Positions 48,601-55,400 of a stretch of 64,000 nt of DNA are shown one piece after another (positions within the stretch are counted from its first letter, which is position 1; each line of letters opens with the position of its first letter). The position numbers were made by a program, and so were the translations under genes. This DNA comes from Brachionus plicatilis (lineage: Eukaryota; Rotifera; Eurotatoria; Ploima; Brachionidae): positions 254,171 to 318,170 of the forward strand of contig QEOQ01000519.1 of the NCBI GenBank assembly GCA_010279815.1, in the 5' to 3' direction. The notes beneath the pieces were generated by a model. It was not told the DNA's origin and made no database searches. It worked only from the letters and a program-made list of their open reading frames with translations.

Positions 48601-48778
48601 AGCATCAATGAAGCAAACTCTGTCAAGGTCTAATCAAACATTACAACAAATAAGAGAAGCAAGTGCAGAAGTGACAAAATCACCTGAATCACAACTCAGT
48701 TATAAACCTATAACTCCAAATGGACCACCATTACCGGCAGAACTTCAAAAGAGTTTCACCAGATCAAAACAAATTTAA
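16522..48778 (+). CDS. Axonemal dynein heavy chain (DNAH9/11/17-like) with a degenerate AAA1 site, nearly 60 exons
   Basis: Dynein heavy chains are ciliary motors. A tail binds the doublet, and a ring of six AAA modules with a stalk walks on microtubules. The N-terminus (YQWLEKRIASCLNP...NFIENEDN) fits the outer-arm DNAH9/11/17 group. Exons 1-5 are 16522-16625, 16680-16851, 16906-17675, 17761-17876 and about 17930-18324. The last exons are 45205-46109, about 46244-46444, 47898-48052, 48117-48244 and 48301-48778. Introns range from about 50 bp to 3.8 kb. My exon count gives about 5,000 residues, slightly above the usual 4,400-4,600. Tail, linker, AAA1-AAA6, stalk with microtubule-binding domain and C-terminal domain appear in normal order, and no in-frame stop was met in the exons I read. 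Sequence divergence is unusually high, and the AAA1 ATPase motifs are gone (separate entries). The exon map in the tail is approximate. Confidence 0.9.
24691..25735 (+). other. Linker end and AAA1 module with all ATPase motifs lost
   Basis: Two exons (about 24691-25133 and 25185-25730) align without gaps to the region where known dyneins have GPAGTGKTET. Counting back from the conserved Cys-Ser-Glu (here YLCSEY) gives the same spacing, but the P-loop reads LLHGKKNKSL: the catalytic Lys is Asn, the following Thr is Lys, and the glycines are mostly gone. The usual GCFDEFNRI Walker B reads ITFMNLNNL, with no acidic residue. The usual TMNPGYAGR sensor-I loop reads ATIEPFNYSS, with no Asn. Surrounding structural residues (NICKAM, SGYW, LSNVLTQVNERK) are kept, so the fold seems preserved without catalysis. 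Confidence 0.82.
27470..28473 (+). other. AAA2 module: P-loop kept, Walker B lost
   Basis: The exon starting at about 27470 encodes LLLIGKSGIGKTSLLKTA (P-loop at 27481-27507), then VFINSYSNVDLFGHSASK, equal to the usual N-P-K-A...DELFG block. The next exons read SLREGLIPNTLRNF and then LLHVVGENSTDNFYLF, where other dyneins have KWIVLDGDIDP, so the acidic Walker B is missing. Nucleotide binding at AAA2 (ATP binding without hydrolysis in known dyneins) remains plausible. Confidence 0.75.
28513..29152 (+). other. AAA3 module, nucleotide site complete
   Basis: This exon of about 213 codons carries the P-loop GEAGTGKTSL (28711-28740) and the Walker B MYCFIDDIHQAEVNEY (about 28906-28950), followed by RQTAVEFLRQHLDTQRIYDF and ITYISTFNTR, which match the AAA3 blocks IRQHMD...YD and YVACMNP. 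The sensor Asn is retained in TFNT. AAA3 is the regulatory ATPase of dynein and is the only AAA module here with all core motifs. Confidence 0.85.
30124..30203. repeat. Two 19-bp perfect palindromes (GTCACAT type)
   Basis: ggtcacataatatgtgacc at 30124-30142 and ggtcacatactatgtgacc at 30185-30203, each palindromic around a single central base, with a further half site (ggtcacatatcc) near 30210. A third palindrome of the same type is at 38868-38884 in another intron of the same gene. Confidence 0.85.
30885..31262 (-). mobile_element. 3' end of a retroelement (reverse orientation)
   Basis: On the minus strand a short open stretch from about 31260 reads IDLIKEYVSAFVNSS, then CKKKTPLCNIWNEFSEWL, and breaks down. 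Later come a possible stem-loop (ggctgaaggagt...actcagagcc), AATAAA and a long A-run, that is, a polyadenylated 3' end. It is probably a LINE or another reverse-transcribed sequence. The family is unknown. Confidence 0.45.
31331..31450. repeat. Palindromic short repeat
   Basis: The left half (ttctgatttgatgcttggga then ttttggtaatttt) is inverted in the right half (aaattaccaaaaaccctag, then aaaatcagca). It is about 120 bp overall, MITE-like, and resembles the ACGTAA-word repeat at 46140-46203. Confidence 0.6.
33481..34755 (+). other. AAA3 C-terminal part and AAA4 module with lost P-loop
   Basis: Exons at about 33481-34273, 34325-34531 and 34588-34754. FTLRALTSLFRHMCVSL and LLLWHHECDWLYGQRMID equal the family blocks around LRDLSN and W.HE..RVYGDR. 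AAA4 normally has LLVGVGGSGKQSL; here the stretch reads CCIVADGGISPFIL (34100-34140), keeping two Gly but with Pro at the Lys position. The Walker B (usually VFLxTDSQ) reads VMLCLTEEEM. YSKDAFFQQLKTRLISSYYK and AGIR still match the conserved block that follows. Confidence 0.78.
35626..37085. other. Dynein intron (1.4 kb) with a dispersed repeat
   Basis: It holds a repeat copy at 35951-36085 that is inverted at 50975-51110. Otherwise AT-rich. Confidence 0.55.
35951..36085 (-). repeat. Dispersed repeat with a trinucleotide tail, copy 1
   Basis: Contains gcaagcaaacttgcagaggc, ctactaggagatcgccttt and ggaaaattacagaa. The same sequence occurs in inverted orientation at 50975-51110. One side abuts an (AAT)n run, as at the 3' end of many LINEs and SINEs. 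Confidence 0.7.
37626..40860 (+). other. AAA5 and AAA6 (first part), with an acidic insertion
   Basis: SALASGFLIYLGPYQFQFRR opens AAA5. An extra exon at about 37977-38228 encodes about 84 residues dominated by Glu, Asp, Asn and Lys, without a counterpart in the family. The exon at about 39496-39746 returns to the family pattern (LELENGTIIEFSGKHPPIIYD, IGTNWVLKKT, for the usual ENA.....RWPL.IDPQ.Q...WI). Exons at about 39799-39940, 40000-40291 and 40344-40614 encode FCNPQFHMYFETSIPLDSFS and ALQRKYKIGEVLDYC, which match the AAA5/AAA6 connector. Confidence 0.75.
38229..39495. other. Dynein intron (1.3 kb) with GTCACAT and ACGTAA words
   Basis: It includes the palindrome gtcacatattatgtgac (38868-38884), further gtcacc words to about 39010, and TTACGTAA-rich sequence at 39150-39260. 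No gene is seen. Confidence 0.55.
40856..42055. other. Dynein intron (1.2 kb), nothing recognised
   Basis: AT-rich; no repeat or gene was identified. Confidence 0.45.
44583..44915 (+). repeat. Segment duplicated in inverted orientation at 49365-49640
   Basis: The tRNA gene and about 230 bp downstream (with gtccactgcgctgattttaa, catggatccgctgaaaattt and taaatagtttgacatttgat) recur reversed at 49365-49640. Confidence 0.8.
44594..44665 (+). tRNA. tRNA-Gln (UUG), copy 1
   Basis: A 72-nt gene: acceptor stem GGTTCTA pairs with TAGAACC, D-arm TGGTGTAACGGTTAGCA, anticodon loop CTTTGAA (anticodon TTG) on stem CTGGA/TCCAG, T-loop GTTCAAATC. It matches the standard animal tRNA-Gln. It is followed by a T-rich terminator and preceded by ttaagataagt, shared with other copies. 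It lies inside a dynein intron on the same strand. Confidence 0.95.
45066..45137 (+). tRNA. tRNA-Gln (UUG), copy 2
   Basis: Identical in sequence to the copy at 44594. It ends 67 bp before the next dynein exon (45205), unusually close to a splice acceptor. Confidence 0.95.
46140..46203. repeat. ACGTAA-word repeat
   Basis: A short stretch just after the exon ending at 46109, with repeated acgtaaat and a cagtactg end. Reversed, it reads like the left half of 31331-31450. Confidence 0.45.
47024..47095 (+). tRNA. tRNA-Gln (UUG), copy 3
   Basis: Same 72-nt sequence as the copy at 44594, with the upstream ttaagataagt preserved. Confidence 0.95.
47236..47307 (+). tRNA. tRNA-Gln (UUG), copy 4
   Basis: Same 72-nt sequence. 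It is preceded by ttcaattgta rather than the ttaagataagt motif. It may therefore be less active if that upstream motif matters. Confidence 0.94.
47613..47684 (+). tRNA. tRNA-Gln (UUG), copy 5
   Basis: Same 72-nt sequence. Its downstream flank (aaataattaaatcaaatgg, tcgatttgcttcaatag) repeats the flank of copy 3, so copies 3-4 and 5-6 form a tandem duplication. Confidence 0.95.
47828..47871 (+). pseudogene. tRNA-Gln relic (5' part)
   Basis: Begins ggttctatggtgtaac, then diverges (gtttagcagtctgaactttg), and breaks off after the anticodon stem. It has no T-arm. It corresponds to copy 4 in the duplicated unit. Confidence 0.8.
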
Positions 48779-48830
48779 AACTTTTAGAGCTTTGTATATG
48801 TTTGTTATTTCAATAATATTTTAAAAAATT

Positions 48831-48836
48831 AATAAA
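48831..48836 (+). terminator. Polyadenylation signal of the dynein gene
   Basis: AATAAA 53 bp after the stop codon at 48776-48778. Confidence 0.6.
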
Positions 48837-48915
48837 TTTTTGCTACAATACTATTTTTTCAATATACTTTTTTATTATTTAAAAAAAATTAGATCAAAGG
48901 CGGAGTCAATTCGAA

Positions 48916-48963
48916 AGGTTCTACCGAGATTTGAGCTCGGATCGCACGGGCACTAAATAACCA
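48916..48963 (-). pseudogene. tRNA-Gln relic with an internal deletion
   Basis: The T-arm and 3' acceptor strand (aggttctaccgagatttga, one base changed later) are present. The anticodon and D-arm are deleted, and the upstream ccacttatctta flank follows directly. Confidence 0.8.
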
Positions 48964-49066
48964 CTTATCTTAACTAATTTTATTTTTTTTGATAATAAAT
49001 TAAACACTTATCTAATAATTTTTTAATAGTTGCTTAGATTAATTTCTAAAACTAAAATTTATCTGC

Positions 49067-49200
49067 ATATTTTATCACACTATTTTTAGGTTTTTTATCA
49101 ATAAAACTTTATTTAAAAAAAATGATATAATACAATAGATTTATCATTTTATAGATTAAATATTCAATATAAATTTTATCGAGAATGTTAAAGTAGTTAA
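49067..49200 (+). repeat. Direct duplication, copy 1 (copy 2 at 51477-51640)
   Basis: Both contain ttttatcacactattt, aggttttttt-type sequence, caataaaactttattta, and agatttatcattttatagat followed by taaatatt. Confidence 0.75.
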
Positions 49201-49364
49201 TTTAAATTTTTTTTAATGATTTTATATTTTAATAAATAAAAAATCAATATTGCTAAATATTGCATATATTTGCTAAAACACTTTTTTTTTAAATACTTTT
49301 TTATTATTTAAAAAAAAATTGAATCAAAGCTGGATAAAATTCGAAATCTTGTGTTGGATAAATT

Positions 49365-49640
49365 TTAAATCAAATGTCAAACTATTTAAATTAAGAAATT
49401 ACATTTTCAGCGGATCCATGCAATTAAGCAAATATCTAAATTACAAATCATAATTTTGACGTTGATGTAAGACTTTAAACTCAGCGTAGTGGACACTTTA
49501 ACATATCATAATTTAATACTTAAGATAGATAAATTATTTTTTATGAAATTCAGAAAAAAATGGAAAGGTTCTACCGAGATTTGAACTCGGATCGCTGGAT
49601 TCAAAGTCCAGAGTGCTAACCGTTACACCATAGAACCACT
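49365..49640 (-). repeat. Inverted copy of the segment at 44583-44915
   Basis: Reversed counterpart that includes an intact tRNA-Gln; see 44583-44915. Confidence 0.8.
49566..49637 (-). tRNA. tRNA-Gln (UUG), minus-strand copy
   Basis: Exact reverse complement of the 72-nt gene, with the ttaagataagt upstream motif kept (read cacttatctta on the plus strand). It lies outside the dynein gene. Confidence 0.95.
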
Positions 49641-50544
49641 TATCTTAAATTAAATATTTTACTAATTTTATTTTTTTAATAATTGCTTAGATTAATTTAT
49701 AAACTAAAATTTTTCTAAAGGGTCGCCAAAAATGGTTGTCCTAAATTTCTTTTATAAAAAAATGATGAACCAAAAAAGATATAATAGTGAAATTGAAAGG
49801 ATTCATAGCTTTTTTCTTTTTTTTCTAAAATTCATATATTTTTTTAACTCCCTTTTCAACTTAATTCACTTTGGCTTATTAATTGACCACAACCTTCGAC
49901 ATAGGTTGTCCTCATAAGACACCATTTATGTGTTTGGAGTTGAATATATCATTTTGTAGATAATTTTTTTATAATTAAAATGATTTTCAGCTTGGTTTTT
50001 TCTGTCTTGTTTTCGATGAGATATAATCAAAATACACTAAAAATTACCATTTTTCCAAAATCTAAAAATCTTGAATATCTTAATGTTTTAATCAAATAAC
50101 TTTTGATCTATTAAAAGTAATATCCTCCAATTTTGTACATATAAATGATTGAGTTTAAAATTTTAAATAAAAATCTATTTGAAATAAAATCTTAATTTTA
50201 AGTCTTGATTTTGAGAATTTTTATAGTTTTAGTGCTAGTTTTTTTCTAATTTGATAATTTCCGACAGAACAGATGGTAAGATACTTATAAAAAATATTTC
50301 TTATTAAAGCTACGAGTAAGTGCCTTTTTTTGATTTATAGTATAAAACAGTTGATAAATCTATAAAGGAAAAAATTAAACAAAAAAATTATATAAAGACG
50401 AATTATTTAATTCCGACTCAATCAATTCAAGATTAGCTACGATGCTTTCATGAACGGCCACCAAGATTTTACCACATAACAATTTTTATTTTACAAACAA
50501 ATATTATTATATACACCTCTCAGTTCATTCTAATTTTGGAAATT

Positions 50545-50906
50545 TGAAGTTTATGATCAATTTTTGATGCTCAAAATGATCAAATCAAACTAAATCTATT
50601 AAATAAATAGTTATATCTTAATAGAAATAATGCAGAGATATATTTTTGGATTTAACATACTTTGTTAAATAAAAAAATTAACTCTGCAAAATCAAAATGT
50701 ACAATGCAGAATGCACACCATCGAAATGATGTTATTTTAAGTGGATAATTTTTTGCAGACTTTTGCAGATTTTACCTTTAGATTTAACAAAGTATGTTAA
50801 AGCCAAAAATTTACGTCTTCACTAATTGTATTAAAAAATAAAATATATTTTAAAGTTTTAGTTTGATTTGATAATTTTGAGCATCGAAAATTGATCATAA
50901 ACTTCA
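50545..50906. mobile_element. Foldback MITE-like element
   Basis: The arms (50545-50596 and 50857-50906) are inverted copies with about 90 percent identity by eye (gaagtttatgatcaattttt, gatgctcaaaatgatcaaat). A second inverted pair lies inside (gatttaacatactttgttaa at about 50650 and gatttaacaaagtatgttaa at about 50781). It has no coding capacity. A likely relative has arms at 59226 and 59733. Confidence 0.75.
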
Positions 50907-50974
50907 TCTTGCCCTAATTTTTTACTTATTATTTGTATAATGTTTTATAATAAAAAAATTAACAATAAAGTCTA

Positions 50975-51110
50975 TTGACTCTACAATCTCACCAGTTCTC
51001 TTGTTTCTGTAATTTTCCTTTAATAGGGCAATGTGCGAACCATAGGCAATCTCCTAGTAGACCACCTGCGCAAGCTTGCTTGCCTTAGCTTATTATTTTT
51101 ATTATTATTC
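50975..51110 (+). repeat. Dispersed repeat with a trinucleotide tail, copy 2
   Basis: Inverted partner of 35951-36085. It ends in a (TTA)n run at about 51090-51115, a LINE/SINE-like 3' tail. Confidence 0.7.
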
Positions 51111-51314
51111 TATAAAGATAATATTTTTAATTTCTTTATGCATTTGATTTGTTAAAATATTGTTTTCTTGATTTAACTTTTGATTTTATTCATCATATAT
51201 TGAAATTTAATCAAAAAAAATTTCAATTTTTAAAAATTGGGACGTCGAAATCAGTAATTGTTACGGGAATAGGTCATTGAACATTTCAAAAATGGAAAGT
51301 CAAATACCGAGACA

Positions 51315-51500
51315 TTCTCGATTACGGCTTCTAAAGTTTTATGTAGAACGATTTATCGTTGGAAAAAAGCTTTCAAAGAAAATGGTAAATTTCTTCCGAA
51401 CACTTTGCCAGGCCGTCCAAGTTCAGTTTCCAATCACTTAAACAAAATCAACGTTAAGAGATTGGCTCGACAATTACATATTTTATCACACTATTTATAG
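51315..51500 (+). pseudogene. Relic of a transposase DNA-binding (HTH) domain
   Basis: A 61-codon frame encodes CRTIYRWKKAFKENGKFLP, NTLPGRPSSVSNHLNKIN and VKRLARQL. This is the pattern of a helix-turn-helix followed by the GRP linker seen in Tc1/mariner-like and related transposases. The frame ends where the direct duplication (51477 on) begins, so the gene was cut there. No DDE domain is nearby. Confidence 0.5.
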
Positions 51501-51640
51501 GTTTTTTCAATAAAACTTTATTTAGAAAAAATTATTCAATATATTAGATTTATCATTTTATAGATTAAATATTTAATATTAATCATCGAAGAAGTTAAAA
51601 AAGTTAATTTCAAGTTTTTTAAATTATCTTGTATTTTAAA
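51477..51640 (+). repeat. Direct duplication, copy 2
   Basis: Partner of 49067-49200. Confidence 0.75.
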
Positions 51641-52402
51641 ATTAGAAATTAAAAAAAACTAAAATCAAAATAAAAAAATAAAATAATTATTATCAAGAAT
51701 ATTAAATTAGTTAGTATAAAGTTTTTTAAATCAAATAAGTTTCATTAAATAACTACAAAAAGGGAATTTTCCGTAAAATGGAAATATCAAATACACAGAA
51801 GAGAAAAATCCAGACTAATTGTTTTCATTGGTAAAAAGTAAAATCATCCCGATATTTTTTATCCCGAAAAAATTATCCCGTTTTTTAAAATAAGAAAAAA
51901 AAATCCCGTTTTCTTATTTTAGAAAGTTATCCCGTTTTGATAAATTAAAAAATTATCCTATTTTCTTAGCAAGATTTTGTATATTTTCTAAGTTTGATCA
52001 GCAAAATTAGAGCTGAGGAAAACCAAAGAAAAGACCTGGATTTTTTGGACAGATATTCAAATAATCCTGACTATTAGGAGTAGTAAATTTTTCTAATGAA
52101 TTTAAATTTTTATTTTATTAAGAATTTTTTTTATATATTAAAAATAATAATTGTCTTAATAATTTCTTATTTTATATTTCTGAAAATAAATAGACGGTAT
52201 TCTTATTTTTTTTGGGATTAAAAAAAATTGGGATAATGTTCAGTGGGATAATTTTTTCGGGATAAAAAAAATCAGGATAATTTTACTTTAAAATCGTTTA
52301 AATCGTTTTCATAAATATTGTTTTTAAAAGTACGAATAACTAAAATTAAAATTTATTTTTTTATTACTAGATATTTCTTATCACATTGTTGCTTTTCTTA
52401 AA

Positions 52403-55400
52403 ATGGAAGGAATTGACTTTCAAATGAAAAAAAAATTTGAAAAATTGCTCGACTTTCAATTAGATGACACTATAATGGAAAAATTTAATGGTAAATTTTT
52501 TTTTTTAAATATCTGTCTACTGATATTTTATTTTAACTTTTTTAAGAATCGGGTATGGATTTATCAATATCAATTGATTTGGACGACCAAGCTTATTCAA
52601 ATGTATTTGGAATTACATTGGGAAGAAACAATAAAAGTATATTTATTTAATATTTCTGATATTTAAATTTAATAATTAAAAAAAGAGAACGATTTAAGTG
52701 AAATCAACAATATTGTTAAACTAGTACAAAATGGTGCTGGTTTGGATAATTCCATTATAGAAAAACTCTTGGGTAAGAATTCAAAAAGTTTATTGAAATA
52801 AAATAAAATAAAATTCATTGCAGATGACAATATTAGTTATGATCAATTTTTGAATTTTGACAAAAAAGATTTCACCAATTATGGTTTCAAATTGGGAACA
52901 ACTCTAAAAATTAAGCAAAAATGTCAAAATATTTTATTAACTAGAGAAGAGGATAACAAAAAAGTTAATATGCAGCTGAATTTTAAAAAGCTTAAAAAAT
53001 TGCTTAGTTCAAAAAGTTGCAGAAATTATCAATTTGACCAAGATTTCAATAGAATTATTCTCGAAGACCTAAGTCACGAATCTTTGGGAGAATATCTTAA
53101 AAACAAAAGAACACTTCTATCTAATTTGAAGCCATATCTTATAGACAATTTAAAACGAATAAAACGATTTAAATCAATTAAAGATAAACTAAAAGAAATA
53201 GCTTATGAAACGAGCAACAATGATATAGAGACAAAAAAGTTGCTCGAATTAATAACTGAAAAAGATTTGGTTGTTTGCTTGATGGAAATTATTGGCAGTA
53301 GATCATTGCCTAGACTTGGCCGTCTTTTGTCCAAAAATGATTATCCTTTGCCATTGTTTTATCAAATTTACAATCATGAAAGAGGAGATTTAGAAGAAAA
53401 AATTAATTTTGAAATTTTGACTGATTTGCTTTGTTTGACAAATTCATCTTTGGCTATTGTAAGTGGCACTTCATTAACCATTCGTCAAGGAAAATCAATG
53501 CTTATTCCATTTATGTTCCCTGGATTAAACCTAAATTCAGTTTATGAAATGCATTCAAAAACACCATTTCAAAATAGTGTGGACATCATTTGTAATGAAG
53601 AGCTAAACGAAAGTTGGATTATAGCAGATTTTAATGGGGAATTGAAAGGTCTAAATATGATCAATTTATTTAAATCGATTTCGGCTTTTGCATCAATGCA
53701 TGTCTTAAATACAGATGTAAGCAATTTTGATGAAAAGACAGGAGAGCCCGATAATGAAATTATTGATATATTAAACAACTTTAATAATTTCAAGATCTTA
53801 TCATCATCTGGTTGCAGTCTTAATTTGATTGTATTAATTCATTACAATTTTGAAAATAATTTTAATTTATTTGAAAAAATTAAAAAAAATTTAAGAAACT
53901 ATTATCCTAATACATTTGTTTTAACTGTAGATAATTTATTTGACTCAGGAGTTGATAGCGAAATTATAAAGATTAATAAGAACAACTTCAAAAAAGATTT
54001 TCAGGCAGTATTTAGCAGTTTGGAGCATCGAAAATTTCAATCTATTTTTGATGTGAAATTTTTTTATGAAACTTTAGCAAAAAATGGACAATATAGCACT
54101 GCGGCCAGACAAGAGAGCTGGGTTGAAAAAGAATTTATGCAATTGTTCGGATCTAAAGGAAACAAAATTGAGTTTGAAGCTATTTCAAGAATGTTTGAGC
54201 TGTCAAATATTTATAAAAACATCGAAATAAATGAAAACAAACTAATCGATTCCTATTCACAACACGATAATCTAAATACAAATGATATCAATAAAGCGAT
54301 TTATAATCTAAAACATCAGAAGATAAATGCTGAGAATAAAATTTTGAGTTTTTTTATCAGAATTCTAGAGTCTGATCAAGATTTTCTAATCAATTTGTCT
54401 GTATTTGAGAAATGTTTAATTAATTACAAAAAAGAGGAACTTAAAAATTTGAGAGAACACCGAAAGGATATTTCAAATAAATTATCAGAAATGGACATTC
54501 AAATAAAACTAAAGCAAACAGTGGACAACAAAAATCATGAAAATTTGATGGAAAAATTACAACAACTAGATGAAAAAATAAAAATTATTGACTTAACTCT
54601 AGACAAGTTTTGGGACGAGCTGTTCTTGTATGTTGACTGGCTAGATGAAACAAAAAACTCTGATCACAAACTAAAGGATTTAATTATTGATAGATTTATA
54701 AAATTGGTTCAAAATGGTCACAGCATTCATCTATTAAGAGGAAGTCCATTGAGTGTCAAGTCAAATTTGCTCAGAGATATAATGAATAGACTGGATAATT
54801 TTAAAAATATTTATGTTTTATCTGTTATTGGCGAACAAAGTTCGGCAAAGAGTTCCTTACTAAATTCACTTTTTGGATGTGATTTTAAGACTAGTGCCGG
54901 AAGATGTACTGTTGGTATTTATATGAATTTTGTAAGATGTGGCGGCAAGACAATTGTTATATTGGACACAGAAGGTCTTGCGTCTATAGAATCAAGTAAC
55001 AAACTGTTCGATAACCAAATGGCTACAATGTCTGTATTTAGTTCTCATCAAATGTTGATAAATCACAAAGGAGAGATTAGCTCAAATTTGGAAAATATTC
55101 TTGGTATTACTTATTTTGCAAAAGTTAATTTAACCAATCTTTCATATAAACCTGCTATATTTTTTGTGCTCAGAGATCAGTTGGACAGAAGTGAGTCAAG
55201 TATAAATATCCAAGTATCCAAACTAAAGGAAAGACTCATAAAACAGTCTGAATTTATAAAAACAGCATTAGACGATGTTTTTGATATTGACACAAACCAT
55301 TTGACACTTCTTTCGAGTGCATTTTCCGAACTCGATTGTCCATCTTTGAACAAGTCAATTAAATGTAGAAATTCCATATTTTCGGACCAGGCTTTAGAGC

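Larger units (their letters stand above)
42056..48778 (+). other. AAA6 and C-terminal domain with an added tail
   Basis: Exons at about 42056-42189, 42246-42601, 42650-43070, 45205-46109, 46244-46444, 47898-48052, 48117-48244 and 48301-48778. Family blocks are visible: FRKLILYKVLRPDTY, DGFVLLKNIHLAS (usually GWV.LQN.HL), IQKFIPWGLSSL (usually GWNI.Y.F...DL), SNYIDDEMDRNYVF (usually GGRVTDDWDRR) and WIAR before the C-terminal helix bundle. The final barrel has GIFLNDIKIIGGNWDAS (usually G.F.EGARWD). The protein then continues past the usual end with about 100 Ser/Gln/Pro-rich residues. Confidence 0.78.
48842..52370. other. Repeat-rich intergenic region
   Basis: Between the dynein and giant-GTPase genes. 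It holds a tRNA-Gln relic and one intact tRNA-Gln on the minus strand, a direct duplication (49067-49200 and 51477-51640), a foldback element (50545-50906), a dispersed repeat copy (50975-51110) and a transposase relic (51315-51500). At about 51850-52280, repeated atcccg/cgggat words form inverted pairs. Confidence 0.65.

Noticed and set aside
16522..48778. The idea that the dynein gene is a pseudogene
   Set aside because: Exon frames are open and colinear with the family over the whole length, and the introns have proper borders. Losses cluster in nucleotide-site motifs rather than at random. Decay cannot be excluded without expression or selection data, but it is less likely.
49732..49917. 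61-codon plus frame after the minus-strand tRNA
   Set aside because: Phe/Leu/Lys-rich chance frame in repeat DNA.
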